A DNA stretch of 64,000 nucleotides from Sesamum alatum (taxonomy: Eukaryota; Streptophyta; Magnoliopsida; Lamiales; Pedaliaceae). Positions 22,797 to 34,548 of this stretch are shown in pieces. Position numbers and translations under genes: made by a program. Under the pieces are notes generated by a model. It was not told the DNA's origin, did no database searches, and was given only the letters and a program-made list of their open reading frames with translations. The DNA lies in assembly GCA_034509735.1 (NCBI GenBank), contig JACGWO010000003.1:2418001-2482000 (forward strand), in the 5' to 3' direction. Numbering within the stretch: the first letter of the stretch is position 1; each line of letters opens with the position of its first letter.

Positions 22797-23842
22797 GGTA
22801 CATTTTCTTTTTTTTTTTCTCTTAAATTATTTAAGTAATTTTTGAAATTTATATTGGGTAATTTCTGAAATTGGGTAAATTATGTAATTTCTGAAAATTT
22901 GTATTTATGTAATTTCTGTCAATTTTTGAAAATTTGTATTATGTAATTTCTGGAAATTTGTATTTGTTGTAATTTCTGAAATTATTGTAGTTTCTGTCAA
23001 TTTTAGAAATTACATTATATGTGTATGTCATTTTTGGGAATTTATGGAAATTTATGTGTTTGTCAGTTTTGGAAATTTATGTGTAAATTTTTGAAAATTT
23101 TCAGAAATTACATTGATTTCACTTTTCTGTAATTTTTAGAAATTATTGTGCCTTTTGTGTAATTATTGTGATTTTTGTGTAATTATTGTGTAATTTTTGA
23201 ATTTATTGCAATTTCTGAAATACATGTGGGGTATTTCTATAATTTCTGAAATTATTGGGTATTTCTGCAATTTTTGAAATTATTGTGTGTTTTTCTTTAA
23301 TTTGATGCAATTTTTGTAATTTCTAATTATATTGGGTTAGTTTTCTAATTTTATGAAATTATTAGGATTGTTTATGTAATTTTCTGAAATTAGTGTATTC
23401 TTATGCAATTTTATAATTTAGGAAATTATTGGGTTAATTATGCAATTATTAGGTAACTTATGTATTTTTTTGTAATTTTATTATAATTTTAGGAATTCAT
23501 GTAATTTTAGGAAATATATGTAATGTTCTGTAATTTTAGAAATTTTTGTAATTTTAGGAAATACATGTACTTTCATGTAATTTTAGAACTTTTTGTAATT
23601 TTAGGAAATCTATGTAATTTTATGAATTTTAGGAAATTTTGTAATTTTATGTAATTTTTTGAAAATATATATAATTAATTTTCTTTAATTACATTGTTAA
23701 TTTGACTGATTTTTTGTAATTTTAGGCCATAGACGTAATTTTAGGGAATTTATGTTAATTTAGTAAAATTTTGCTAAAATATAATCGAACATTTACAACT
23801 TTATACAAAATATAATCCATATTTTTTAAATGTCTAGATATA
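22797..23842 (+). other. Leader intron built of AATTTCTGAAATT-type repeats
   Basis: For about 1 kb the sequence repeats variants of GTAATTTCTGAAATT, a short palindrome (AATTTC...GAAATT). It starts at a GT after the C-rich exon and ends just before the start codon of the second gene. The CACTA-2 copy has an equivalent stretch at 28648-29650 on the minus strand. Unlike the rest of the window it has almost no C or G outside the TGAAA/TTTCA units. Confidence 0.6.
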
Positions 23843-25363
23843 ATGACAAACAGTGCTCCGGCCCCTCCTGGACGTGGTTGTGGCCGCGGTCGTGGCCGCG
23901 GCCGTGGCCAAACGACTACGGCTACACCAGCACAACCTCCAGTGCCACAAGCCCCGCCAGTTGACCCGGCCACTCCCGTGTCATCGACCGCAGAGTTCGC
24001 CAGTGGATAGGCCCAGGTGGCCTCCAGTTGTCAGACCCTGGGGGCCTCAGCCATCGAATTTACCACCACCACCACCACTAGCAACAACACCTGAATTGCC
24101 ACATCCGTCTGCACGTCACTACATTAGCCTCCGCGATGCGAGGTGATATATTTAATTATTTTCAGTTGATTTGGTTTGAATTTTAATTTGAAATTATTTT
24201 TTCAGGTCTGAACGAGATTTTCATAGTTTTATGAATGCGATGGTGAAAAACCACTATCCTCACCCTTGGGGATGCATCAAGAAGATTCCATAGGAGCACT
24301 TCTTGTTTTGACAAGATAATGTTAAGGTAATTAAATGTTTTAATTGAGTTTTTAATATTTTACTAATTCTTTTTTTTAATATGTCAATATGCAGCTTAAA
24401 TATTGGTGGGACTGCGACGATGAGTCGATGTACAAGGTCATCCGATGGCAGGGCGGACGGTTCCTACGGAAGCGGTTCTCTGACACTCGGGCCCAGCTAT
24501 CCCGACCTCTTTGGCTTGCCAAGCAGATTTGGCGACAGCTGCTGGAGTACTGGGATAGCCAGGACTTCAAGGAAATGTCGGCCAAGAATAAGGCCAATCG
24601 GGCAGCTATCCCCGCCGTCGCAGCGACTGTCTACAGAGGGGGCTCCTCGTCTGTTGACCACCACAAGAAGAAGATGGTAAGTATAAAGTTTATTTCAAGT
24701 GATTTCATTATTTTATATGGATTAATTAATTATTTAAATTTGTCTTTGACAGGAGGCACAACTCGGTCGCCCAATCAAGCAGATGGAGCTGTTCTCCAAG
24801 GTCTACAAGAAAAGGAGGACGACCAATGGAGCGGCCCGAGGGCGGCACAGGTGGCGGTAAGTTTATTTTTAATTTCCTTTCCAATTTATATTATAATTTC
24901 ATTTTTTTCATACTAAATCCAGTATTCCAATTGAAGGAGGCGTTCGAGAGGATGGTGGAGGAACAACAAGCCGACCAGCCACCAAATGCTCAGTCAGATC
25001 CTCCACCATCTTCTCAAAGCTCGGTGGCCACGACCGAGAACCAGATGTGGATGGAGGCAGCAGGCGACCAGAAGAGGGATCGGGTTTTTCGAACTCGGCT
25101 TTGAGGCCCACTACACAATCACTAGACCCTCACAGCCGAGTTCGTCATATGCTCCACCGCCTCGGCCACCACAAAAGCAACGATCAGGCTACGATGATTG
25201 GCTCGCCAGGCTCGAGGAGATTGTCCACCATTTGGCGAACGAGAGGTCCCAGCCTCCACCGGCGCCACCGTCCCAAGATCCAGTCGATCCCCCGCAGCAC
25301 GACGATGAGGCAGAAGACGAGGAGCTCGAGGATGATCAGGCAGAAGACGGGGATATAGATTAG
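23830..25363 (+). pseudogene. CACTA-1 second gene: En/Spm (Ptta/TNPA-like) protein with RG-rich N-terminus
   Basis: ATG 23830 (ATGTCTAG) matches the start in CACTA-2, but it leaves frame. The frame from ATG 23843 encodes PPGRGCGRGRGRGRGRG followed by a Thr/Pro-rich linker. After probable introns come SERDFHSFMNAM (24204) and LKYWWDCDDES (24392), then the plant En/Spm transposase-family core RLSRPLWLAKQIW with FKEMSAKNKANR (24520-24600). A later exon gives GRPIKQMELFSKVYKKRR. The end reads DWLARLEEIVHHLANERS and an acidic tail, stopping at 25363. Stops at 24009 and about 24290 and frame changes make it a pseudogene. In the family this protein binds the subterminal repeats. Confidence 0.82.
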
Positions 25364-25574
25364 GGTCAGGTTTTGTGTTTCCAAAATATGTATTTATAAT
25401 TTAAAAATAATTTTGTAAAGACAATTTTAATTTTATTATTAATATTGTTATTTATTTTTGCTACCCGATACATTTTTATATTCAACAAATTAAACAATAA
25501 ATTATAAAAAAAATATATATAAAAATAAACAAAATTTGAATTAATATTTTATACCAAAAAAAAATAAAAAAAAA

Positions 25575-26150
25575 CTTTTGTAACGGCCTTAGCAATGGCT
25601 CTAGGAATACAACCATGTTAAAAAGACGGGTGTTACAACGACCGGTACAACATATACAAGCAAGACCGTTACAAAAACCGGATGTAAAGCAATTACAAGA
25701 AATGAAACCAGATTACATAAATAATCGTTCCAAGGAGAGGTACAAAAACCGCTTAAATAACCGCTACAAATCATGAACAATCACGTGCAGGGGAGTGTAG
25801 CAATAACCGTTACAATATTTGTTATATGTGCATTACAGTACGAATTACAGTGATACACAACTATCATACTCTTTGTAACAAAGGCCGTACCAATTTCGAA
25901 ATTCATAATTAAATCAAGTCATTCGAAACGGAGATACAAAATCATTTTTCGGGTTAGCTCAACGGGTGAAATGGCTCGAGAGACCGTTACATAAACCGGT
26001 TAAATTTGTAACGGTTTTGGTAATAGCAGTTACAATTATTTTGCAACTCATACTTTTGGCGCGGAATATCAGCCATTACAAAAATGGCTACAAAAATTAC
26101 GCGACCGTTCCTACGTTAACTTTAGCCGTTACAAAATCCGCTACAATTAA
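25575..26150. repeat. CACTA-1 right subterminal repeat array
   Basis: Copies of TTGTAACGG(C/T) and CCGTTACAA in both orientations, for example near 25577, 25665, 25806, 26010 and 26125. This is the counterpart of the left array and supports the right border at 26167. Confidence 0.85.
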
Positions 26151-26153
26151 TTA

Positions 26154-26167
26154 ATTTTTTTGTAGTG
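26154..26167 (-). repeat. CACTA-1 right terminal inverted repeat
   Basis: This reads ATTTTTTTGTAGTG on the plus strand, the exact complement of the left end, and is followed by TTT at 26168-26170 as the target-site duplication. Confidence 0.95.
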
Positions 26168-26170
26168 TTT

Positions 26171-26430
26171 GAAAATTTTGTGTAAATTCCTTTTTACTTT
26201 CAGTTGATTTGTGTCTTAGATTTTAGATTTAGCTTCACTTCTTTTTCTTGTTAATTGATTGTTTGAGTTTAAACAATAATTTAGTTTGATCGTAAAAGAA
26301 CTTACAATAAGAAATGAATTTGATTGAATCAAAATTGAAGTAAAGCAAGTAGAACAAAGAAACAAATTTATTCTTATCCATTTTAATGACAATTATGTAT
26401 ATAGTTTAGTAATTTCTTATCTTTTAAGTT
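26171..26430. other. AT-rich flank right of CACTA-1
   Basis: No gene and no element end seen. It separates CACTA-1 from the minus-strand CACTA-2 coding fragment and may be intron or flank of that fragment. Confidence 0.4.
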
Positions 26431-28647
26431 CGGGCTGCTGATCCGGCGCAGCGGTAGACGTATCGGGCTGCTGATCCGGCGTAGTGTTAGAATAGGTGAC
26501 CAAGTAGCCAATCTTGGCAGGCAAAATGTAACCGATGTCTAAAAAATTTCAAGAATTTGATAAATTATTAATGAATAAGAAGTGATATTCATTTGGCATT
26601 ACTTTGTTTGTGTTCATTTTATCTGCTTTATATTTCTGTTCACTACGCAAACAAAGCCCACGGACTGAAAACGTATTTCGGGGACTGGGACTACGCTTGG
26701 AGGTAGGTCTATGAAATCAGTCCCGCCAAATCAGTCCGGAAATCTTTAAGTCAAGGAATCTCGAAAATGGGTACCGAGATTCCGCTTGAGATTTGCACTA
26801 AGCATCTGCTATCGTGTTTCATCGACGGGTGATGAAGGTCATCTGAGTAGTGTTAGTGGGTTAGCCTGCTAGGGAGCAGCTGGCTGAGGTGACTCGCGGG
26901 AACCGTCTTACGGAGGACCTTGAGTAGGGTTGGCTAGGTATGACGTGTGTTCCCGGTTCCAATAGTACAGGTCAAGTGCTTTGACTTGAGGAACTGCTGA
27001 GTTTACCTGTATATCAGGGCTGTATCTTAGATATGGTGAGAGATTGCCAAGAAGCACTTGAGTAGTCATAAGCCAAATGTAGTGCAGTTCCGGTGTGCAG
27101 AGTGACAGTAGTTTCCAAGAAAGGATCTGTCTCCTGTCAAAAGGTATTGATAGTTGAGTCTCACAAATGCTTTGTGTCTTGTCCCTAAAATCTGTGGCCA
27201 TAGTAACTGAACAGAAGGGAAGGTTTCTCTTGCGGCGTTTAGTAAAGGACAGACCAACACTTAGGTCCAATATGGGTACCTGCATTTTTCGTGCCCTAGA
27301 CCCTAAGTAGTGAGACCGTAGACGGAAGGACAAGTGTACTGTTAGAGCCTAAATGTTCATCCCCGTAGATTTACCTAGTCTCTAGTACCATGGACTGTTG
27401 CTAGATGGTCACCCATGGTAACGGGCGAATTCTAGGAATCCGACCAAGTCTAGCTGAAAGGTGAACCTAAAGAGTCACACACAATCCGCACACAAAAGTA
27501 TTTAATTTGGAATTAAATATTTGGAGAAATGGAATGATTAAATTGGATTTAATCGGGTCCTTAATATTCTTGGAAAGAATTAATTCCTTTTATTAGATAA
27601 AAGGGATTTTTTCTAATAAATTAGTTTTATTAGAAAATTAATTTAAGGGGCTTAGAATAAATATTTATATATATTTATTTATTGCCCTTGGAATATTTAA
27701 ATAGGATTTAAATATTCCATTAAAATTAAATGGATGGTTGAGATTAAAAGAGGAGATGGATGACTAGGATTAATTTGACTAAGTCAAATTACTACTTTGA
27801 CTAGGACTTTGACTAGGTCAAAATCGTAGTCAAATTAGTCTTCTTAGAGTTGGAGTTTGAAGAGGATTAAACTCCTCCTCTATATATATTCCTAGTCCTT
27901 CACCTTAAAAGAGATGATGAATCCTTACACACACACACACACGCAATTCACGTGTGCTCTCTCTCCCTCTCTCGTCCGCCTCTCTCCTCTCTCTCTCTCC
28001 AAGAAATTACTTCTTGTTCTTTTGTGTTAACAATTGAACAAAGGAGGATTAATCCCGTTAAACTAATAACGCGTGATTGATCCATCCTCTCCAAAATACT
28101 TGTTCGTTCGCTAGCACGACGTGCAAGATACGTTGGCGGATTGCATGTCACAATTTAGAGGATCTCACATACAAGATTTGGAGAAAATCGGGGAACAACG
28201 CGAGTACCGGTTAGAAGAGGAGAACGACGAACCGGTAGGTCTCTATTTACGTTTTCGTCCTATTTTATTTTACAAATCCTATGGCCTCCATGATTGCATG
28301 TATGTTCTTAGTTCATGAGATACACCGAACACCCGGAAACTTCAAGGGTACACCCCTTGAACGTGTTTTAATTTTATACGTATAATGCATGTTTAAATTC
28401 TGTAATTTAAATTTATACTGCGCTTCCGCATTCGCGCTATTCCCGGGAGGATCCACACGCCTATCCTAGGCTTTCACGCAGGTGGTGCGGGTGCCTGCTC
28501 TGCCGGTGGTGGTGGTGGTCGGAACACAGCTTCCCCATCCTGGGAAGCAACACCGGCCGGCGGTATAGCCAGTTTGCCGCGACCGCGGCCACGACCACGA
28601 CCACGACCACGTCCACCTCCTCGAAGTGGAAAATCCCGACTAGACAT
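26431..28647 (-). pseudogene. CACTA-2 second gene, N-terminal exon, split by solo LTR A2
   Basis: On the minus strand ATG at 28647-28645 begins MSSRDFPLRGGG and continues with (RG)n and a Pro-rich segment to 28477. The solo LTR A2 lies there. On the other side (26484-26431) the frame continues when the insertion and one duplication copy are removed, giving a repeated APDQQP motif. The same N-terminal design (ATGTCTAG start, GRGRGRG) is found in the CACTA-1 second gene. Strand and gene order fit the minus-strand TNP2 gene at 46.6-64 kb, so I infer both are parts of one disrupted element. Confidence 0.65.
26485..28476 (+). mobile_element. Solo family-A LTR A2
   Basis: A full-length LTR from TGTTAGAATAGG to GGCTTTCA, 1,992 bp, with no internal region attached. 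Flanks are CGTAG (26480-26484) and CGCAG (28477-28481), a 5-bp duplication with one change. It interrupts the CACTA-2 second gene. Solo LTRs arise by recombination between the two LTRs of one element. Confidence 0.88.
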
Positions 28648-29650
28648 GATCTAGAATTTTTTTTTTAAAAATATTAGTGGTATGAAGTTAAAAAATACAT
28701 GTAAGTATCAATTTATTTCAATAATGAAATTTTTTCTAATTTTTTAAAATAATTATGTAAACTAAATCCTAAAATTGTATACTAAGTCCCAAAAATAATC
28801 TAATAAATGGATAATGAATGCCAATTTTGTTTTTTGCAAATTTTCCTACAATTTTTAGTAAATCCTAAAATTATTTCCTAAAAGATATACTGAAACCCAA
28901 AATTGACACTTAGTTACACTAAATCCTTCTATTTTTCCTATATATTTATACTAAATCCCAAAAAATTTGCCTAAAATTGCACTAAATCCTTCTATTTTTA
29001 TTTTGTATATTTATACTAAATACCATAATTTTACCCTAAAATTGCACTAAATCCTTCTATTTTCCTATATATTTATACTAAATACCAATATTTGCCTATA
29101 TCCTTACAAAATATTATAGAAAAATTACCGAAATTTTCTTAAATTTCAGAAAATTAACAAATTTCATATATTATGAGTAACTTTTTTTTTTAAATTACAG
29201 AAAATATAAAGAAATTTCAAAAATTTTGTTAAAAGTACATATTTTTTAAAATTGTTAGAAAATTCTGAATGTATTTTTGAAATTTATAGAAAATGACATA
29301 AATTTTTTTAAAATTTCAGAATATTATCAGAAAAATCACAAAAAATATTAATACTACAGAAAATTTTCTAAAATTTCATAATTTCGAAAATTTACAGAAA
29401 AATTCAGAAATTTTTTTAAATTTACAGAAAATGATAAAACATTTACAAATATTTTCCGAATTTACAGAATCTTACATAACATTATTTTCCGAATTTTCTA
29501 ATAATTATATTTAATTTTTAATTATTGAACATATCCTATATTATTCTAATTATTAACATCAAATTCTGAATTTAACGTAAAAAATCACAGAAATTATAGA
29601 AAATTCACAAAAATTACTGAAAATTCACAAATCAACAACAATGTTATAAA
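28648..29650 (-). other. CACTA-2 AT-rich leader intron
   Basis: In minus orientation this lies just upstream of the second-gene ATG. It has the same nature as the CACTA-1 leader intron, rich in AATTTC/GAAATT and TTTCTGAAAT variants. It ends at about 29650, where LTR-B sequence starts. No coding frame. Confidence 0.55.
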
Positions 29651-29659
29651 TAACACTGT

Positions 29660-31154
29660 TATAAATTATACACAAGGGCTTGATTGGAGTTGATTTATCT
29701 CTTACCAAAAGAGACAAGTCAACCGCTACCTTGCATCCAACATGGCTGAATTTTGCTTCCTCCAAGGGAGAATTTTCAGCCATGAGGGAAGAAGTCCAAC
29801 TTCTTCCTATTCCAAAATAGGAATTAATTATCCTCTCGGGTCAAAAGTTAACGGATCGGGTTATACCGTAATCCAATTATGACGAACCCAAAATTAAATT
29901 CAATTTAATGTCCACTTAAATTATTCCCGTTGGTCTTTTAATCCAATCAAAAGATCCAACATCTCGACTTTCCATAATTAATCGGTAAATCCAATTTACC
30001 GATTAAACGAGGGCCCGATACAATATCGGCCCCTCCATCCAATGGACAATCCTTTAAGTAATCCAATTAATTATTTATCCTTCGAGATTGACTCCAAGTC
30101 GATCTCTCAACCTCCTCAGTGATTTGTGTGTGACCCTTTAGGTTCACCCTCAGCTAGACTTGGGCCTGTGTCCCACAAGGGCCCGTTACCATGGGTGGCC
30201 GTCTAGCAACAGTCCATGGCACTAGAGACTAGGTGAATTGGCATGAACATTTAGGCGCCGATCCTTCCGTCTACCGTCTCCCGGCCTTAGTTTAGGGTAT
30301 GGAATTGGGCGTCGGTTCCCATCCTTGACTAGGCATCTATGCTTAATACTCGAGACCACGAATGCTTCATTGCATCGACACAGGAAACCATTCCCTGTTC
30401 GACCAACCACTGTGGCCACAGCTTCAAACAACATTAACGTGTCTCCGAGTGCATAGGAGATACCTCTGTCACATACTGACAGGGGACGGATCCTCTTCTT
30501 GGAATCCACCGTCCTCGCTACACATTCTGACTGCACTAGACAAGACTTATGATAATCATCTTACAGAATGATTACCTCTCGCCAGATCCAAGATACAACC
30601 GTCATGTGCACGCGACTGCCATGATCCCTCAAGTCTGAGGATTACTCCCGTACTATCAGAACCGGAGAAAACCAATCATACCGACCAAGCTTCCAAGGCT
30701 TCCATATGATGATCCCCGCGAGTCCAGTCCAGTCGGCTCGACCCGAGTCAACCAACCCATCAAGATCGTGTAGGCGTCCCACGCCTGTCGTCGATGAAAC
30801 ACGGCACTCATCCAATGAACACGACTTTTGACGCAAGTCTCAATAGGACTCTCGATGCCCTGTCTCGAGGTCCTCGACTTGGAACGTTTCAGACCCAACT
30901 CTTAATCAGTTGGTTTCATGACCACCATCCAATGTGTGGCCCAACTGCATGAGTTGTTATCCATGGTCTGTGGGCTTTGTTGCGATATAAGTTAAGCACC
31001 GTTTTAATAAATGTAAGATGAGCGCAACAAAGAAGGTACCATTGGTGACGAACACTCATCTTATTCATCACATAATAATTTTACATTTACATCAAGTTGT
31101 TAGATAGGTTACAAATCGCCAAACCTATTGGCTTTCTGATCACCTATTCTAACA
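29660..31154 (-). repeat. Family-B LTR, inverted and truncated
   Basis: The minus strand starts TGTTAGAATAGGTGATC at 31154 and stays homologous to the LTR at 35483 up to about 29668. The last 0.7 kb or so of the LTR is absent and CACTA-2 sequence begins. It lies head-to-head against the copia-B integrase, so it is not that element's own 5' LTR in normal orientation. Confidence 0.8.
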
Positions 31155-32155
31155 GGTTGCTTGACTCAAAGAGTCTAGAAATGGATGATTTGGACAACCT
31201 ACCGACCTGCGAATCCTGTCTGAAGGGAAAGATGACTAAGAAACCCTTTTTTGGACAAAGCAAGCTAGCCAACGGTCTGTTGGATTTGATGCATACGGAC
31301 GTCTATGGCCCACTAAATACTCAGGCTAGAGGTGGGTACTCGTACTTCATAACCTTTACCGATGATCACTCACGGTATGGTTATGTTTACTTGATGAGGT
31401 ACAAGTCTGAAGCCTTTGGAAGGTTTAAGGAATACAGACTTGAAGTAGAGAACCAAACCGGTCGAAAAATCAAAGCCCTTTGGTTGAACCGAGGTGGAGA
31501 GTATTTAAGCGGTGAATTTACTGATTATCTAAAAAAGAATGGGATTCTCTCTCAGTGGACCCCTCCTGGAACACCGCAGCTTAATGGTGTGTCTGAAAGG
31601 AGGAATCGGACCTTGTTGGACATGGTCCGATCCATGATGAGTTTTACCGAACTCTCTTTATCCTTCTGGGGATATGCTCTTGAGACGGCGGCCAAAGTTT
31701 TGAATTTGGCGCCATCTAAGAAGATATCCCAGATGCCATATGAGATATGGCATGGCAAGCCTGCCTCCTACAAATACTTGAAAGTGTGGGGTTGCCCCGC
31801 ATATGTCAAGATATTAGTGGGAGATAAACTGGACTCAAGGTCTAGTTTATGCAGGTTCATCGGGTATCCGAAAGAAACTGCGGGGTATTATTTATATGAT
31901 CCATCAGAGAAAAAGGTTTTTGTCTCGCTAAACGCAGTGTTCTTGGAAAAGGATTTTCCATCGGATGGTCGACACGATGAGGTACTCCTTGAGGAATCAA
32001 GTGAGGCACCCCATGAGGCGGCAGTGACATCTGAGCCGGTGGTTCCCACTGATAATGTTCCAGTCCTCTGTAGGTCGGCCAGAGTATCTCATGCACCTGA
32101 TAGGTATGGATTTCTGGCCTGACCGGTCAGTTGGATAATGATCCAAAGACCTACG
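31155..32155 (+). pseudogene. copia B integrase and start of reverse transcriptase linker
   Basis: The frame starts inside the pre-integrase domain (LLDSKSLEMDDL, then CESCLKGK) and is open to 32122. The catalytic core has D in HTDVYG and E in NGVSERRNRT, but the central motif reads WLNRGGEY where family A has RSDRGGEY, so the second catalytic aspartate is asparagine. The C-terminal part is the best preserved in the window (TPYE-like MPYEIWHGKPASYKYLKVWGC and CRFIGYPKE). The gag and protease are missing. At 32155 the A3 element interrupts the DNDPKTY segment. Confidence 0.88.
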
Positions 32156-34149
32156 TGTTAGAATAGGTGACCATGTAGCCAATCTTGGTAGGTGAATTGT
32201 AGCCTATGTCTGAACAATTTCGAAGTTTTAATAAATCCTTAATGAATAAGAAGTGAAATTCATTTGGCACGTACTTTGTTTGTGTTCACTTTATCTGCTT
32301 TATAACTGTTCACTACACAAACAAAGCCCGCAGACTGAAATCGCATTTTGGGGACTGGGACTACGTTTGGAGGTAGGTCCATGAATTCAGTTCCGCCGAA
32401 TCAGTCTGGAAATCTCCAAGACAAGGAATCTCGAAAGTGGGTACCGAGATTCCCCTTGAGACTTGCACTAAGCATCTGCTGTCGTATTTCATCGATGGGT
32501 GACGAGGGTCGTCTAAGCAGTGTTAGTGGGTTGGCCTGCTGGGGAGCGGCTGACTGAGGTGACTCGCGGGAACCGTTTTACGGAGGGTCTTGAGTAGGGT
32601 CGGTTAGGTATGACGTGTGTTCCCGATTCCAATGGTACAGGTCAAGTCCTTTGACTTGAGGAATTGCTGAGTTTACCTTTACATCGGTACTGTACCTTAG
32701 GTATGGTGAGAGATTGCCAAGATGCACTTGAGCAGTCATAAGCCATATCTAGTTCAGCTTCGGTGTACAAAGTGACAGTAGTTTCCAAGAAAGGATCTGT
32801 CTCCTGTCAAATGGTGTTGACAGTTGTGTCTCACAAATACTCTGTGTCTTGTCCCTAAAATCTGTGGCCACAGTGACTGAACAGTGGGGAAGGATTCCCC
32901 TGCGGCGTTTAGTAAAGGACAGACCGACACTTAGGTCCAAAATGGGTACCTGCATAATCCGTGCCCTAGACCCTAAGTGGTGAGACCGTAGATGGAAGGG
33001 TAGATGTTCTGTAGAGCCTAAATGTTCATCCCCGTATATTCACCTAGTCTCTAGTGCCATGGACCGTTGCTAGACGACCACCCATGGTGACGGCCGAATT
33101 CTAGGAATCCAACCAAGTCTAGCTGAAGGTGAACCTAAAGAGTCACACACAATCCGTACACATAATGTATTTAATTTAGAATTAAATATTTGGAGAAATG
33201 GAGCGATTAAATTGGATTTAATCGGGTCCTTATTTTCTTGGGAAGAATTAATTCCTTTTATTAGATAAAAGGATTTATCTAATAAATTAGATTTATTAAA
33301 AATTAATTTAATGGGCTTGGAATGAATATTTATATTTAATATATTTATTTATTGCCCTTTGGAGTATTTAAATGGGATTTAAATATTCCATTAAATTAAT
33401 CAATGGTTGAGATTAAAGGGAGGAATCAATGGCTAAGATTGGTTTGACCAAGAAGCTAGAATTTGACTAGGATTTGACTAGGTCAAATCCTACTCATGGA
33501 GGAGTCTTCAAAGTGTAGGAAGCTAGAAGAGGAATAGGATTCTTCCTCTATAAATACTCCTAAGTATACACTTTGAAAAAGATGATGAATCTTGAAACAC
33601 ACACATACACACTACTCGTCTCCCTCCCTCTCACTCTCGGCCGCGCCTCTCTATTCCTTTTCCAAGAAACTCTTTCCTTGTTCTTTTGTTTTACAATTGA
33701 ACATCAAAGAGGATTGATCTCGTTAATCAATAGCGTTTGATCATTCCGTTCCTCTCCAAAAATACTATACACACTTGTTCTTTCGCTAGCACGAGGAGCA
33801 AGGTATGTGGACGGATTGTGTGTGCGATTTAGAGGATCTCCCGTTCGAGATCTTGGAGCAAAATGGGGAACAACGCGAGTAGCGGTTTCAAGACGAAAAC
33901 GTAAATCGGTAGGTTTCCGATTTAAGTTTTTTGCCCCTTTTATTTTAGAACCTAATGGCCTCCATGATTTATTATTGCTTTTATTATTCATGAGATACAC
34001 CGAATGCCCGGGATTTCAAGGGAACACCCCTTGAACGTATTTATTTTATGTATGTTAATGCATGTTTAAATTCTTGAAATTTAAATTATACCGCGCTTCC
34101 GCATTCGCGCTACTCCCGGGACGATCCACACGCCTACCGCAGGCTTTCA
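32156..34149 (+). repeat. Family-A LTR of copia A3
   Basis: TGTTAGAATAGG to CAGGCTTTCA, 1,994 bp. TATAAAT at 33549-33555. The TTCAAGG...CCTTGAA hairpin is at 34015-34035. Confidence 0.92.
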
Positions 34150-34150
34150 G

Positions 34151-34165
34151 TGGTATCAGAGCCCG
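34151..34165 (+). other. Primer-binding site of copia A3 (initiator tRNA-Met)
   Basis: TGGTATCAGAGCCCG, one base after the LTR, complementary to the 3' end of plant initiator tRNA-Met. This is the usual copia primer. Confidence 0.9.
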
Positions 34166-34548
34166 GTTCGGTGTATAGGCCTAGGGTTTTGTGTGCGTTT
34201 TGAGCATGAAAATGTGTATGGCATGATTTAATTAAATCATGATGTTTTAATTACAAAGCATGTCGTTTTCTTGCTTTTAATTATGTATGATTTATTGGTA
34301 CTGTTGGTTTCTTGTTCTTCTTGGGAAACGAGGGGCAAAACGAATAAAATGGAAGAAAACGGCACACGCGGCCAGCCGGTGGCTGACCGCGCACGCAGTG
34401 CGGCCAGGCAAGGCGCTTGTGCAGGCAGGGGAGCCTGCGCACGGTAGCCCTGCCCGGCGCGCACAGCGCGCGCGGATCTGGCCGGCATGCACGAGGCCGG
34501 ATGCACGCCGAGCTGCGCGCCAGGCCAATGCGTCATACCATGCTTTCA

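Larger units (their letters stand above)
9025..26167 (+). mobile_element. CACTA-1: complete En/Spm-type transposon carrying a nested copia
   Basis: The element starts CACTACAAAAAAAT and ends with the exact reverse complement. It is flanked on both sides by the trinucleotide TTT (9022-9024 and 26168-26170), the 3-bp duplication expected of CACTA transposons. Inside are a TNP2-type transposase gene and a second En/Spm-type gene, both on the plus strand, and arrays of short terminal-type repeats. Total length is 17,143 bp, or about 9.3 kb without the copia insertion at 12586-20423. Both genes carry stops and frameshifts, so it is not autonomous now, but its intact ends could be recognised by transposase from elsewhere. 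Confidence 0.93.
32156..34548 (+). mobile_element. copia A3: gutted family-A element with exact TSD CTACG
   Basis: CTACG flanks it on both sides (32151-32155 and 34549-34553), and removing the insert with one CTACG rejoins the copia-B frame (…KTYGEAM-like). It comprises one full LTR (32156-34149), a primer site, about 380 bp of partly GC-rich leader and then only the last bases of the second LTR (TGCTTTCA, ending 34548). Gag-Pol and nearly all of the 3' LTR are deleted. Confidence 0.88.
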
